Shown: one piece after another, positions 1 to 6,989 of the stretch
How the letters are laid out: every line of letters starts with the position of its first letter
How positions within the stretch are numbered: position 1 is the stretch's first letter
NCBI GenBank assembly: GCA_903885895.1
Contig: CAISKC010000554.1
Span: 1 to 7,245 of the forward strand
Source: an uncultured Legionella sp.
Lineage (GTDB): Bacteria > Pseudomonadota > Gammaproteobacteria > Legionellales > Legionellaceae
Reading direction: 5' to 3'
DNA length: 7,245 bases
Translations under genes and position numbers: made by a program
The notes under the pieces: model-generated
What the model saw: the letters and a program-made list of their open reading frames with translations, nothing else
What the model was told of the DNA's origin: nothing
Databases searched by the model: none

Positions 1-894
1 ATTAAACAAACCAATCAACCAGCCGTTGCCTACTATTTTTCCAGTACACAGTATAGTGATAGCTATTGCTAAAGTTCTTGAATTTGCATGCCAATGGTTA
101 ACAAGAAATACAGGTATAAATTGATACAGTATATCTACTGACATAGCAACCAATAAGCTGTTGATTAATACAATGTTAATCCCTGGTTTTTTTAAAAAAT
201 ATATAAGATTGAATGTGCTTGATGCCAATATATTTACAATAGAACCTAATTTTGGTTTCTTTTTTTCAATGACATAGGTTTCTTTAAAGAACAATACCAC
301 CGAAAAACAAGTGAATAAACTGATTGCACTGGCCACAAAAAAGGGCGTGCTATAATTAAAGTACTCGCATAGCTCACGGTTAGAAAAAAGACTCCCCAAA
401 AACGGACCTAGTACAAATCCTGCTGTTAGTGCGATATTGATTCGTCCAAACCATTTTGTTTTTGTCTCTAAATTTTTGTGCAAGTCATTTATGGCGGCTA
501 ATGCTATTGCAACGTTACCTTCAAAAAAACCACAGAAAAATCGTATGATAATTAGAGTAACATAATGGTGGGTTGCGATACAAACACCTGAGCCAATAAA
601 GGTCAGTACTGTACCAAGTAGCGTATATGTCAGCACAGGTTTTCTTCCATAAAAATCTGATAAGTAACCAAATAGGACCATACCTAAACCTTGCCCTAAT
701 GGGTATATGCTAATAATAAAACTGTACTCAAGCAGATGGCTCGTAAGAGGGCTACTAATAAATAAAAGAGGAAAAATGGGGTAAGGTAAGGCAAGTCCTA
801 GGTAAGTTAATAATACAATCAAGTGGATGACTATCATTTGCTGTTTGATGTTAGTTTTGGGGAGTGGTTTAGACTGCTCATTGACGAGATTCAT
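1..894 (-). CDS. MFS efflux transporter, DHA1-like (3' end outside window)
   Basis: The first 298 residues of a major facilitator superfamily permease; the C-terminal part, probably about 100 residues, lies beyond the left edge. It would act in the inner membrane as a proton-driven exporter. Residues 19-46 form TM1. TM2 is followed by the loop 2-3 signature GYLSDFYGRKP (residues 76-86, motif A with D80, G83 and R84). R118 in TM4 sits in a motif B-like context. The segment AGFVLGPFLG (158-167) in TM5 matches motif C, typical of drug:H+ antiporters. A charged linker (about 204-217) separates the two halves. The ATG overlaps the stop of the upstream aminotransferase gene as ATGA and has only a weak Shine-Dalgarno (GGA about 12 nt upstream), so translation is probably coupled. 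The context suggests export of the cluster product or self-resistance; the substrate is unknown. The family call is solid, the role is inference. Confidence 0.9.
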   Translation of the reverse strand, partial: MNLVNEQSKPLPKTNIKQQMIVIHLIVLLTYLGLALPYPIFPLLFISSPLTSHLLEYSFIISIYPLGQGLGMVLFGYLSDFYGRKPVLTYTLLGTVLTFIGSGVCIATHHYVTLIIIRFFCGFFEGNVAIALAAINDLHKNLETKTKWFGRINIALTAGFVLGPFLGSLFSNRELCEYFNYSTPFFVASAISLFTCFSVVLFFKETYVIEKKKPKLGSIVNILASSTFNLIYFLKKPGINIVLINSLLVAMSVDILYQFIPVFLVNHWHANSRTLAIAITILCTGKIVGNGWLIGLFN

Positions 895-2006
895 CTATTA
901 CAATCCAGGAAATACTGTCTTTGGTTGTCCTTAAACTCTTGAAGAAGAACCATGATAGGTTGCATGTATTGCGATTCAGCAATGGTGATGCGAATACATG
1001 TTTTTAACTCACTAACATTATCTAAATTTTTTATTGCTATTTTATTTGAAGATAAAAAACCAACAATTGCTTGTGCAAGTAATTCATTTCTAGTGTCAAT
1101 CGTTATGAAATGAGTGGCAGTTGGAAATAAAATCCATGTTGGAAACACATGATTAATAAACTTATTAAATTGTTTTTTTGAAAACATAATGTCGCGATGT
1201 ATTTTTTTAATAAAATCGTCGTTTTGAAGTAAAAATAAAAAATAAGCTATAGATATGCCACTGACGGCATTTTCTAACCCGGTTTTTCTCAGATAATCTA
1301 TTATTTTTTTATTTGTAAAAACACTCGCAAATCGCAATCCAGCAATGCCATGTGATTTTGAAAATGACTTTAGAATAATGATATTGTCAAAATTACGCAG
1401 AAAAGCAGTATGATCAATGGCTTCAAATGCGCTATAGGCTTCATCTATGATTAATAGGTGATTATTACGATAGCAGCATTCGGCTATACGCTTCACTTCA
1501 TCTAAGTTCAACTTAAGACCAGTAATGCCGCTGGGATTACTTAAGACAACAATGGCTGGGTCTAAGTTATTGAGTTGGTTGTCATATGCTGGAAAATCAT
1601 GATTGAAATTTAAAAAATCTAATTTTGCGCGTACAATACTAAAGTCATTTAATTTGGCATAACGTGCATAGCTGTAGTATTCAGGGTCCAATAGCACGAT
1701 AGATTGTTGGGTTTTCATAGCCATTAACAATAGATTAATAGCGAAATCCGATCCGGGAGCTAATAAGATTTCTTCTGCAGTTATTTTATAATGTGTAGCT
1801 ATTTCATGACGTGCGGTAAGGAGATAAGGATAACATCTTGCTATTTCTGCTACATTGTCAGCAAAAAAACGTTGGGTAAGGTCGTTTAATTGCGAGTGTA
1901 GTAGTTCATTGCTTGAGAAATTACTTAATTGTGCATAGCATTTTTTTTCTTGATTATCTATTGAACTGTGTGATTCTTTTAAGAAATGTGTAAATTGAAA
2001 AGACAT
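891..2006 (-). CDS. PLP-dependent aminotransferase, fold type I, HisC-like
   Basis: A complete class I/II aminotransferase of 371 residues, close to the usual 350-370 for histidinol-phosphate aminotransferase relatives. It would be cytosolic and move an amino group between an amino acid and a 2-oxo acid. Counting from the ATG at 2006, the visible features are APGSD (cofactor phosphate loop, about 83-87), SNPSG with N157, DEAY with D188 and Y191 contacting the PLP ring, SFSKSHGIAGLR with the Schiff-base lysine K217 and phosphate-binding R225, and C-terminal R339 in CIRITI for the substrate carboxylate. All catalytic positions are intact. A GTG six bases upstream (2012) is in frame, but GGAAA lies 7 nt before the ATG and only 1 nt before the GTG, so I chose the ATG. 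The gene is first in the leftward operon. With no histidine genes nearby, a role in making or modifying the NRPS building block is more likely than primary histidine synthesis. The substrate cannot be read from the sequence. Confidence 0.9.
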   Translation of the reverse strand: MSFQFTHFLKESHSSIDNQEKKCYAQLSNFSSNELLHSQLNDLTQRFFADNVAEIARCYPYLLTARHEIATHYKITAEEILLAPGSDFAINLLLMAMKTQQSIVLLDPEYYSYARYAKLNDFSIVRAKLDFLNFNHDFPAYDNQLNNLDPAIVVLSNPSGITGLKLNLDEVKRIAECCYRNNHLLIIDEAYSAFEAIDHTAFLRNFDNIIILKSFSKSHGIAGLRFASVFTNKKIIDYLRKTGLENAVSGISIAYFLFLLQNDDFIKKIHRDIMFSKKQFNKFINHVFPTWILFPTATHFITIDTRNELLAQAIVGFLSSNKIAIKNLDNVSELKTCIRITIAESQYMQPIMVLLQEFKDNQRQYFLDCNR

Positions 2007-2013
2007 TTTCACG

Positions 2014-2018
2014 TTTCC
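2014..2018 (-). promoter_or_regulatory. Ribosome binding site deciding the aminotransferase start
   Basis: On the minus strand this reads GGAAA, 7 nt before the ATG at 2006 and only 1 nt before the in-frame GTG at 2012. The spacing favours the ATG. Confidence 0.55.
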
Positions 2019-2081
2019 ATAGCTAATAAAATAGTATTTTTAATCATTTAAGACTTCATGCTATTCTAGGACAAAAAAATC

Positions 2082-2111
2082 AGTATACTCTTTTTTTGTG
2101 TGTTGTCTCAA
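2082..2111 (-). promoter_or_regulatory. Predicted sigma-70 promoter for aminotransferase-MFS operon
   Basis: On the minus strand a -35 hexamer TTGAGA (2111-2106) is followed after 18 bp by a -10 hexamer TATACT (2087-2082). Both are close to consensus. Transcription would start near 2075, leaving a leader of about 70 nt before the ATG at 2006. This is the best promoter match in the gap, but it is a by-eye prediction. Confidence 0.55.
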
Positions 2112-2132
2112 TCTATATTGTGCTGCTTAAAT
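2103..2132 (+). promoter_or_regulatory. Predicted promoter for the AKR-NRPS-SDR operon
   Basis: TTGTCT (2103-2108) and TTAAAT (2127-2132) are 18 bp apart, each matching 4 of 6 consensus bases. A TG one base before the -10 (2124-2125) makes an extended -10 element. The start would be near 2139. TATATT at 2114-2119 is an alternative -10 but lacks a good -35 at the right distance. The -35 overlaps that of the leftward promoter, so the two would compete or be controlled together. Confidence 0.35.
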
Positions 2133-2145
2133 GGATGAGATTGAG
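2107..2145. promoter_or_regulatory. 8-bp inverted repeat, candidate operator
   Basis: CTCAATCT (2107-2114) and AGATTGAG (2138-2145) are exact reverse complements separated by 23 bp. The left arm overlaps the -35 of the leftward promoter, and the pair brackets the predicted -10 of the rightward one. That placement suits a dimeric regulator controlling both operons. The right arm is followed by TTTTTT (2146-2151), so a weak transcription attenuator is a second reading, but the loop is long and the stem has only three G-C pairs. No regulator gene is in the window. Confidence 0.35.
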
Positions 2146-2175
2146 TTTTTTAATGCTAATTTTAATGAGATATAA
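2131..2175 (+). other. Possible 14-codon leader ORF overlapping the AKR start
   Basis: An ATG at 2131 opens a frame encoding MDEIEFFNANFNEI, whose TAA stop shares a base with the next ATG (TAATG, 2173-2177). That arrangement permits translational coupling to the reductase. Against it, there is no Shine-Dalgarno before this ATG, and the best promoter prediction starts transcription downstream of it. It may be chance. Confidence 0.15.
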
Positions 2176-3113
2176 TGCACTATAGACAATTAGGTAAAGC
2201 AGGTATCAAAGTTAGTGAATTATCATTGGGTCCATGGTTGACGTTTTCTAAACATTTAAGCGTTAAGAAAACGACTGAAATGATGTTTCTAGCCTATGAT
2301 CAGGGTGTTAATTTATTTGATAATGCAGAGCGCTACGCCGAGGGGATGGCTGAGTGTTTAATGGGAGAAGTTCTCAAAAATTTTCGTCGTGAGTCTTTGG
2401 TTATTACTACTAAATTGTTTTGGGGTGGATCCGGGCCAAATGATACAGGATTATCTCGTAAACATCTCATCGAAGGTGCAAAAAATTCTTTGCGTCGGTT
2501 GCAAGTTGACTATGTTGATTTACTATATTGCCATCGTCCCGATGAAAATACACCTATAGAAGAGACAGTGTTGGCAATGGATACGTTGGTAAGGCAAGGT
2601 TTCGCGCTTTATTGGGGAACCTCAGAGTGGCCAGCTGCAAAGATTGAATTGGCATATCAACTGGCTGAAAAGATGCATTGTATTCCGCCTAGCATGGAGC
2701 AACCAGTCTATAACCTTTTTGATCGTGTACAGGTTGAGCATGATTATTTATTGCTTTGTAAAAATCGCGGTATGGGACTCGTTACCTCCAGTCCGCTTGC
2801 TTTTGGATTGCTTTCAGGAAAGTACAGTAAAGGGATCCCTGAGGATTCTCGTTTAGCAACTCAAGAACGTTTGATTATGCCAGATTTTAAATCTCGGATT
2901 GCAATGGTTGACCGAATGAAAGAACTTGCAGAATCCCTGCAATGTACCTGTGCTCAACTTGCTTTAGCCTGGTGTTTGTCAAATAATTTTGTGAGCTCGG
3001 TTATCATGGGAGCCTCTAATGAAAAACAGCTGATGGAGAATATCATGGCTGTTGAATTAAAAGATAAAATGAATGGCGAGATAGATGAAGCCCTTGGCGT
3101 TATTTTTAAGTAG
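2175..3113 (+). CDS. Aldo-keto reductase, Kv-beta/YghZ-like (AKR6/AKR14 type)
   Basis: A complete 312-residue NADPH-dependent aldo-keto reductase, the normal length for the family, folding as a TIM barrel in the cytosol and interconverting a carbonyl and an alcohol. The catalytic tetrad is present: D49 and Y54 in FDNAERYAEG, K80 in ITTKLFWGG, and H120 in YCHRPDENTP. Other family marks are LSRKHLIEGAKNSLRRLQ (93-110), YWGTSEW (146-152), EQPVYN (175-180), SPLAFGLLSGKY (206-217) and the cofactor 2'-phosphate segment GASNEKQLMENI (279-290). The FWGG and RPDxNTP blocks point to the Kv-beta/YghZ branch rather than the AldA or 2,5-diketogluconate branches. The start follows a weak GAG-type Shine-Dalgarno (2167-2170). 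It is first in the rightward operon, with its stop codon embedded in the ribosome binding site of the NRPS gene. A tailoring reduction for the NRPS product or precursor is inferred; members of this branch can also be general carbonyl-detoxification enzymes. Confidence 0.92.
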   Translation: MHYRQLGKAGIKVSELSLGPWLTFSKHLSVKKTTEMMFLAYDQGVNLFDNAERYAEGMAECLMGEVLKNFRRESLVITTKLFWGGSGPNDTGLSRKHLIEGAKNSLRRLQVDYVDLLYCHRPDENTPIEETVLAMDTLVRQGFALYWGTSEWPAAKIELAYQLAEKMHCIPPSMEQPVYNLFDRVQVEHDYLLLCKNRGMGLVTSSPLAFGLLSGKYSKGIPEDSRLATQERLIMPDFKSRIAMVDRMKELAESLQCTCAQLALAWCLSNNFVSSVIMGASNEKQLMENIMAVELKDKMNGEIDEALGVIFK

Positions 3114-3115
3114 GA
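3112..3115 (+). promoter_or_regulatory. Ribosome binding site of the NRPS gene, overlapping AKR stop
   Basis: AGGA lies 6 nt before the NRPS ATG at 3122 and overlaps the AKR stop codon TAG (3111-3113), so the two genes share a transcript and probably have coupled translation. Confidence 0.6.
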
Positions 3116-3121
3116 TGCTGT

Positions 3122-6100
3122 ATGGAACATTCAAAGTTGTTACACGGTGCTTTTGAGCAATACGTTTTATCTGATACTGTGGCATCACGGGTTGCCCTGA
3201 TACATAAAGATCAACATATAACATACCATTCGTTAAATACTCGGGCCAATCAATTGGCTAATTATCTAATTGCGCAAGGAATACAACCTGGCGCTATCAT
3301 TGGTATTTATTTTTATCCATGTGTTGATCAAATTATTAGTTTGCTGGCAATTTTAAAAATTGGCGCTGCATACCTTCCTTTGGATATCAATTACCCATCA
3401 GATCGTATAAATTACATGCTTCTAGATTCAAGCGCAGCTTTGATTTTAAGCCATTCTACATTGTCGATGTCTTTACAACATGAAACAACAATAGTGTTTG
3501 TTGATCAATTGGGCATTTATTCAAAGAGTGATTCATCGTATCCTCCTTCTGTTTCAATAAAAGAGGATGATTTGTGTTATGTGATATATACCTCGGGAAC
3601 TACAGGTCAACCCAAGGGTGTGATGATAGAACATCGCAATGCTACTAATACTGTGAGTCAAATGAGTGATGTCTTTTCATTAACTCCGAATGATAATATT
3701 TTATTAAATACTTCCTTGGGTTTCGATCCTTCGGTATGGATGTTATTTTGGCCTTTATCGTTAGGTGCTTCGGTTATTATTTCGGAGACAGAAAAAGATC
3801 CTCATTATTTCTCTCAAATGATTCGTGAGCATCATATTAAAGTTTTTCATGCGGGTCCTTCTTTGTTTAGAGTATTGCTAAATCAGTCTAAAATTGAGGA
3901 ATGTACTAGTTTACGACTGATTATTGGAGGAGGCGAAGCGTGGCAACCCTTAGACTTTACAATACTGAAACAAAAGTTACCTTGGTGCGATCTTTGTAAT
4001 GTATACGGCCCAACTGAGGCAAGTATTCATGTCAGTTTTTGGCGATCAGAAGGTAATGCCATAACTATAAGTGAGGAAATACCCATAGGAAAGCCTATTC
4101 GTAATATGCATGTATTATTATTGGATGAAAATAGAAGCCCATCTCTAGAGGGAGAGGTGGGTGAATTATATTTGGGTGGCGCAGGCGTGGGGAGAGGGTA
4201 TTTAAATAATTCTAAATTAACAAATGAAAAATTTGTTTTCATTACTAATGCTCAAGGTACCGTTCGCTATTTTAAGACGGGTGATCTTGCAAAACGTCTT
4301 CCTGATGGGAATTTGATTTTTCTAGGCAGGATAGATGATCAAATTAAACTGCGTGGCTTTCGTATAGAACCCTCTGAAATAGAAAACAAGATATTAGCAT
4401 ATGGCTTATTTAAAAGCGTTGTTGTTTTAGGATACAAACAAAACAATATAGTCACTAATTTGCTTGCTTTTATAGTACCTAAAGATTCTATAAAAACCCC
4501 GGAACCTCTTGTTATTACATTATATTTAAAAAAAATTCTGCCAACAAGTATGATTCCTTCTCATTATATATTTTTAAATGAGTTACCAAGAACAACACAT
4601 GAGAAAATTGATAAAGTGGCATTGCTTTCAATATTTGAGAGAGCTCCTGTACAGCAGGATCTGAGTAATTATGAGACTATGGCCGATCCTATACATACTA
4701 TTCTTGCGGGTTTATGGAGCAAAATTTTAAAAATAGGTAACGTTGAGATCAATCAACATTTTTTTGACTTAGGAGGAGATTCTCTCCTTGCATTAGATTT
4801 GATTTCTGAAATTAATTCGTATTTTCAACTCGAGCTCAGCGTTACCTCTCTGTTTGATTATCCTACTATTGAAGCGTTTTCTTGTCATCTTCAAGAGATG
4901 ACAAACATTGAAGAACACTCATCTATTTTAATTAGAACACAACAGCAATTGAGTCCTAAAAACTGGCCGTTAAGTGATAATCAACGCTGGTTATTAAGGA
5001 TGGCAAAGGGGTCATTGTCAATTAATAATATTGTTGTACCTGTACAGTTTAAAAAGTCAATGGATCAACATAGTATGCAAATAGCTGTTACTTATTTACT
5101 TAAAACGAATCCGTTATTGACTATTAATATTTTAAAAAAGAAAGACGAATATCAAATGGGGCTAGTGGATCGTAAAATAAATGATATGTTTGTATATATT
5201 GATGCGACACACCTTAATTTACATGAGCAAGAAGCGTTGCTGTATGACCAAGAAAATCATTTAAACAGCCAATTGGTCAATCTGGAAAGTGATCCCTTAT
5301 TTAAAGTGGTATTGGTGAACTGTTCATCAGATAAAGCCATGTTATTTATTTACACACATCATTTGATTTCAGATCCCACCTCTGGTGCTCTTCTTCTTCG
5401 TGATTTACTGACTTATTATCAAAACATTAATCTTGATAGCTTAGTAGCGGATGAAGATAAACCTTCATTTTTTGATTATATCGCACATGAAATTGAACAT
5501 AAAAATCAGAACAGTTATCAGGATAATTTGAATACAGTATCTAACATTATGATGAAAAGAAATTGGATCGTTAATCTAGGAAATGTTTCGGAAACGGATC
5601 TTAGTGCTAATTTTACCGAAATATTGCTACCTGCATCTATTGCGACAGATATTAAATATTGTATAAAAAAATTTCGCGTTACCCCATTTGTTTTTTTATT
5701 AGCGATATTGAAATTAGTATTATTTGATATATATCGGCAAGAAATGTTTGCCGTGGGGTTTAATCTTTCTCGCCGGTCACAGGCGCTATGGTCGAATATG
5801 ATAGGGCCACTAAGTGAACAAGCGGTCTCGTTAGTCGATTTTTCAACTATTACCAGTTTTTCTGATTTATTGAAAATAACCTCAGAAAATATTAACTTTG
5901 TTTATAGCAAATCAGTAAGTATTGAGTGTATTTTACGGGAGATTCAAGTACAAAACCCCGTTATCACCGACCTTTTTAATGTGTTATTTGATTATGAAAA
6001 AAAGACAAAAAAGCATGTGATTGGAGATACACCCCTATTGGTTTTATCTCCGAAACCTTCATTGGAGGTTCGCAGACATTTAACTGTTCGAGTTGTTGAA

Positions 6101-6232
6101 GATGATTCTAGTTTTATCTTACAATTTCGATACAGAAAAAGTTTATTAGATGCGCATGATATTGATACGGTTGTCACTAAATTCTTATTAAATATTAAAA
6201 ATGTGATGTCTTTAGAATCAGAACAGATATAG
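3122..6232 (+). CDS. Single-module NRPS, domain order A-T-C
   Basis: A 1036-residue nonribosomal peptide synthetase module. The adenylation domain (about 1-505) activates an amino acid with ATP: A3 is YTSGTTGQPKG (156-166), A4 FDPSVW (201-206), A5 NVYGPTE (293-299), A7 KTGD (385-388), A8 GRIDDQIKLRGFRIEPSEIE (402-421), and A10 carries the lysine K495 in HEKID. The carrier domain (about 522-592) has FFDLGGDSLLALDL with S554 for phosphopantetheine. A full-length condensation domain (about 612-1030) follows, with HHLISDP at 746-752: H747 and D751 are kept, but the usual Gly is Pro752. Later condensation blocks (NMIGPLSEQ near 892-900, NVLFDYE near 953-959) are also present. Mapping the pocket onto GrsA by eye gives DPWHIGVIHK, nearest in my memory to Thr (DFWNIGMVHK), with a Ser-like His at position four. 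There is no thioesterase or reductase domain, so release probably occurs by condensation with a free or separately carried acceptor. A phosphopantetheinyl transferase must be supplied from elsewhere. Confidence 0.95.
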   Translation: MEHSKLLHGAFEQYVLSDTVASRVALIHKDQHITYHSLNTRANQLANYLIAQGIQPGAIIGIYFYPCVDQIISLLAILKIGAAYLPLDINYPSDRINYMLLDSSAALILSHSTLSMSLQHETTIVFVDQLGIYSKSDSSYPPSVSIKEDDLCYVIYTSGTTGQPKGVMIEHRNATNTVSQMSDVFSLTPNDNILLNTSLGFDPSVWMLFWPLSLGASVIISETEKDPHYFSQMIREHHIKVFHAGPSLFRVLLNQSKIEECTSLRLIIGGGEAWQPLDFTILKQKLPWCDLCNVYGPTEASIHVSFWRSEGNAITISEEIPIGKPIRNMHVLLLDENRSPSLEGEVGELYLGGAGVGRGYLNNSKLTNEKFVFITNAQGTVRYFKTGDLAKRLPDGNLIFLGRIDDQIKLRGFRIEPSEIENKILAYGLFKSVVVLGYKQNNIVTNLLAFIVPKDSIKTPEPLVITLYLKKILPTSMIPSHYIFLNELPRTTHEKIDKVALLSIFERAPVQQDLSNYETMADPIHTILAGLWSKILKIGNVEINQHFFDLGGDSLLALDLISEINSYFQLELSVTSLFDYPTIEAFSCHLQEMTNIEEHSSILIRTQQQLSPKNWPLSDNQRWLLRMAKGSLSINNIVVPVQFKKSMDQHSMQIAVTYLLKTNPLLTINILKKKDEYQMGLVDRKINDMFVYIDATHLNLHEQEALLYDQENHLNSQLVNLESDPLFKVVLVNCSSDKAMLFIYTHHLISDPTSGALLLRDLLTYYQNINLDSLVADEDKPSFFDYIAHEIEHKNQNSYQDNLNTVSNIMMKRNWIVNLGNVSETDLSANFTEILLPASIATDIKYCIKKFRVTPFVFLLAILKLVLFDIYRQEMFAVGFNLSRRSQALWSNMIGPLSEQAVSLVDFSTITSFSDLLKITSENINFVYSKSVSIECILREIQVQNPVITDLFNVLFDYEKKTKKHVIGDTPLLVLSPKPSLEVRRHLTVRVVEDDSSFILQFRYRKSLLDAHDIDTVVTKFLLNIKNVMSLESEQI

Positions 6233-6249
6233 TAAATGTAACTTTTAAT

Positions 6250-6255
6250 GAGAGG
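6250..6255 (+). promoter_or_regulatory. Ribosome binding site deciding the TTG start of the SDR gene
   Basis: GAGAGG lies 5 nt before the TTG at 6261, a strong match at good spacing. No ATG or GTG in the same frame could replace this TTG without losing the first strand of the Rossmann fold. Confidence 0.65.
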
Positions 6256-6260
6256 CCCAA

Positions 6261-6977
6261 TTGAAGAAAGCCATTATTATTACTGCAACGCAAGGTTTAG
6301 GTTTTAGTTTACAAAAGACTTCGAAGCAATACGGTATTTCGAGTAAAACTTATTCTATTGGTAAATGTGGTGTCGGCGAATCTAAGGCTTTACCAGCTGA
6401 AAAAACAGATTATGCGCTAGATATATCTAATGAAGTGACGACTAAAATTGAAGATAATTTTGATTTTATAGTATGGAATACAGGCGTATTTTTACATAAG
6501 GAATTTTCAAAAACAACAGATGCTGAAATAGACACTTTAATAGATTTACATTATCGATTTCCTTTGAAAATTATGCGTAATTTACATCAGAAGCAAACGA
6601 AACCTTATCATTTTATAGCAATTTCCTCTTGTTCTTCGTGGCGTATGCGCGAGTTTGAAGCTATTTATTGCGGACTATGTGCGGCTAAAGCAACTTTCGT
6701 ACGGAATTTTGCTAATGAGCTGTCTGATAATTTACCTGGCTCTAAAGTTACTTTGATTAATCCAGGTGGTGTTAGAACGGCCTTTTATTATGAAGAAGAT
6801 GAACCTAACTTGGAGGGTTATCTGAATCAAGAGCAGATGTCAAATTTTATTTGGAGTTCTTCATTAGAGCAGGAAAAGACATTTGTAGAAATACAATACC
6901 TCAGAAATAAAACATCTGTTTGTGGTTTTTCGGAGCCTATTATAGAATACGGAACAAAATGCGCTGAAACAATATAA
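6261..6977 (+). CDS. SDR-family oxidoreductase with divergent active site
   Basis: A 238-residue short-chain dehydrogenase/reductase-like protein, the normal length for a classical SDR, expected to be cytosolic and NAD(P)-binding. It starts at TTG, supported by GAGAGG 5 nt upstream. The first strand and cofactor loop read IIITATQGLG (5-14), with Thr where the first glycine of the usual GxxxGxG lies. ALDIS (52-56) resembles the adenine-ring Asp motif, and WNTG (72-75) replaces NNAG. The substrate-binding serine region is ISSCSS (121-126). Y136 is followed by C137, G138, L139, C140, A141, A142 and K143. If Y136 is the catalytic tyrosine, the lysine of YxxxK is a cysteine, with a lysine three residues later. 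If K143 is the catalytic lysine, the tyrosine position is L139. NPGGVRT (167-173) is the conserved PG block after strand 6. It lies 28 nt after the NRPS gene and is probably a tailoring reductase or dehydrogenase, but a non-redox or structural role is possible. Confidence 0.8.
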   Translation: MKKAIIITATQGLGFSLQKTSKQYGISSKTYSIGKCGVGESKALPAEKTDYALDISNEVTTKIEDNFDFIVWNTGVFLHKEFSKTTDAEIDTLIDLHYRFPLKIMRNLHQKQTKPYHFIAISSCSSWRMREFEAIYCGLCAAKATFVRNFANELSDNLPGSKVTLINPGGVRTAFYYEEDEPNLEGYLNQEQMSNFIWSSSLEQEKTFVEIQYLRNKTSVCGFSEPIIEYGTKCAETI

Positions 6978-6989
6978 AAATGGTATGGT

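Noticed and set aside
891..2006. Assigning the aminotransferase as biosynthetic HisC or as CobD (threonine-phosphate decarboxylase)
   Set aside because: The PLP motifs are shared by the whole subfamily, and no histidine or cobalamin genes are nearby, so a specific name is not justified.
2107..2151. Stem-loop followed by six T as an intrinsic terminator
   Set aside because: The stem has only 8 bp with three G-C pairs and a 23-nt loop, and it sits between divergent promoters where no transcript needs to end; kept as a possible operator instead.
2644..2856. A 70-codon plus-strand open frame inside the aldo-keto reductase gene
   Set aside because: It is in another frame of a well-supported conserved gene, has no ribosome binding site and shows no recognisable domain.
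4027..4242. A 71-codon minus-strand open frame opposite the NRPS adenylation domain
   Set aside because: It lies antisense to conserved A-domain motifs; its composition is just the reverse of that coding sequence.
4528..4535. Run of eight A in the NRPS gene as a programmed frameshift or slippage site
   Set aside because: The frame continues intact through conserved motifs on both sides and no stimulatory structure is evident; such runs are common in AT-rich genomes.
5992..6177. A 61-codon minus-strand open frame opposite the end of the NRPS gene
   Set aside because: Antisense to the condensation domain, low-complexity Ser/Phe-rich, no start context.
6243..6253. The 11-mer TTTTAATGAGA shared with 2160-2170, both just before start codons
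   Set aside because: Both are AT-rich ribosome-binding regions, the distance to the start differs (4 versus 7 nt), and there is no further similarity; probably chance.
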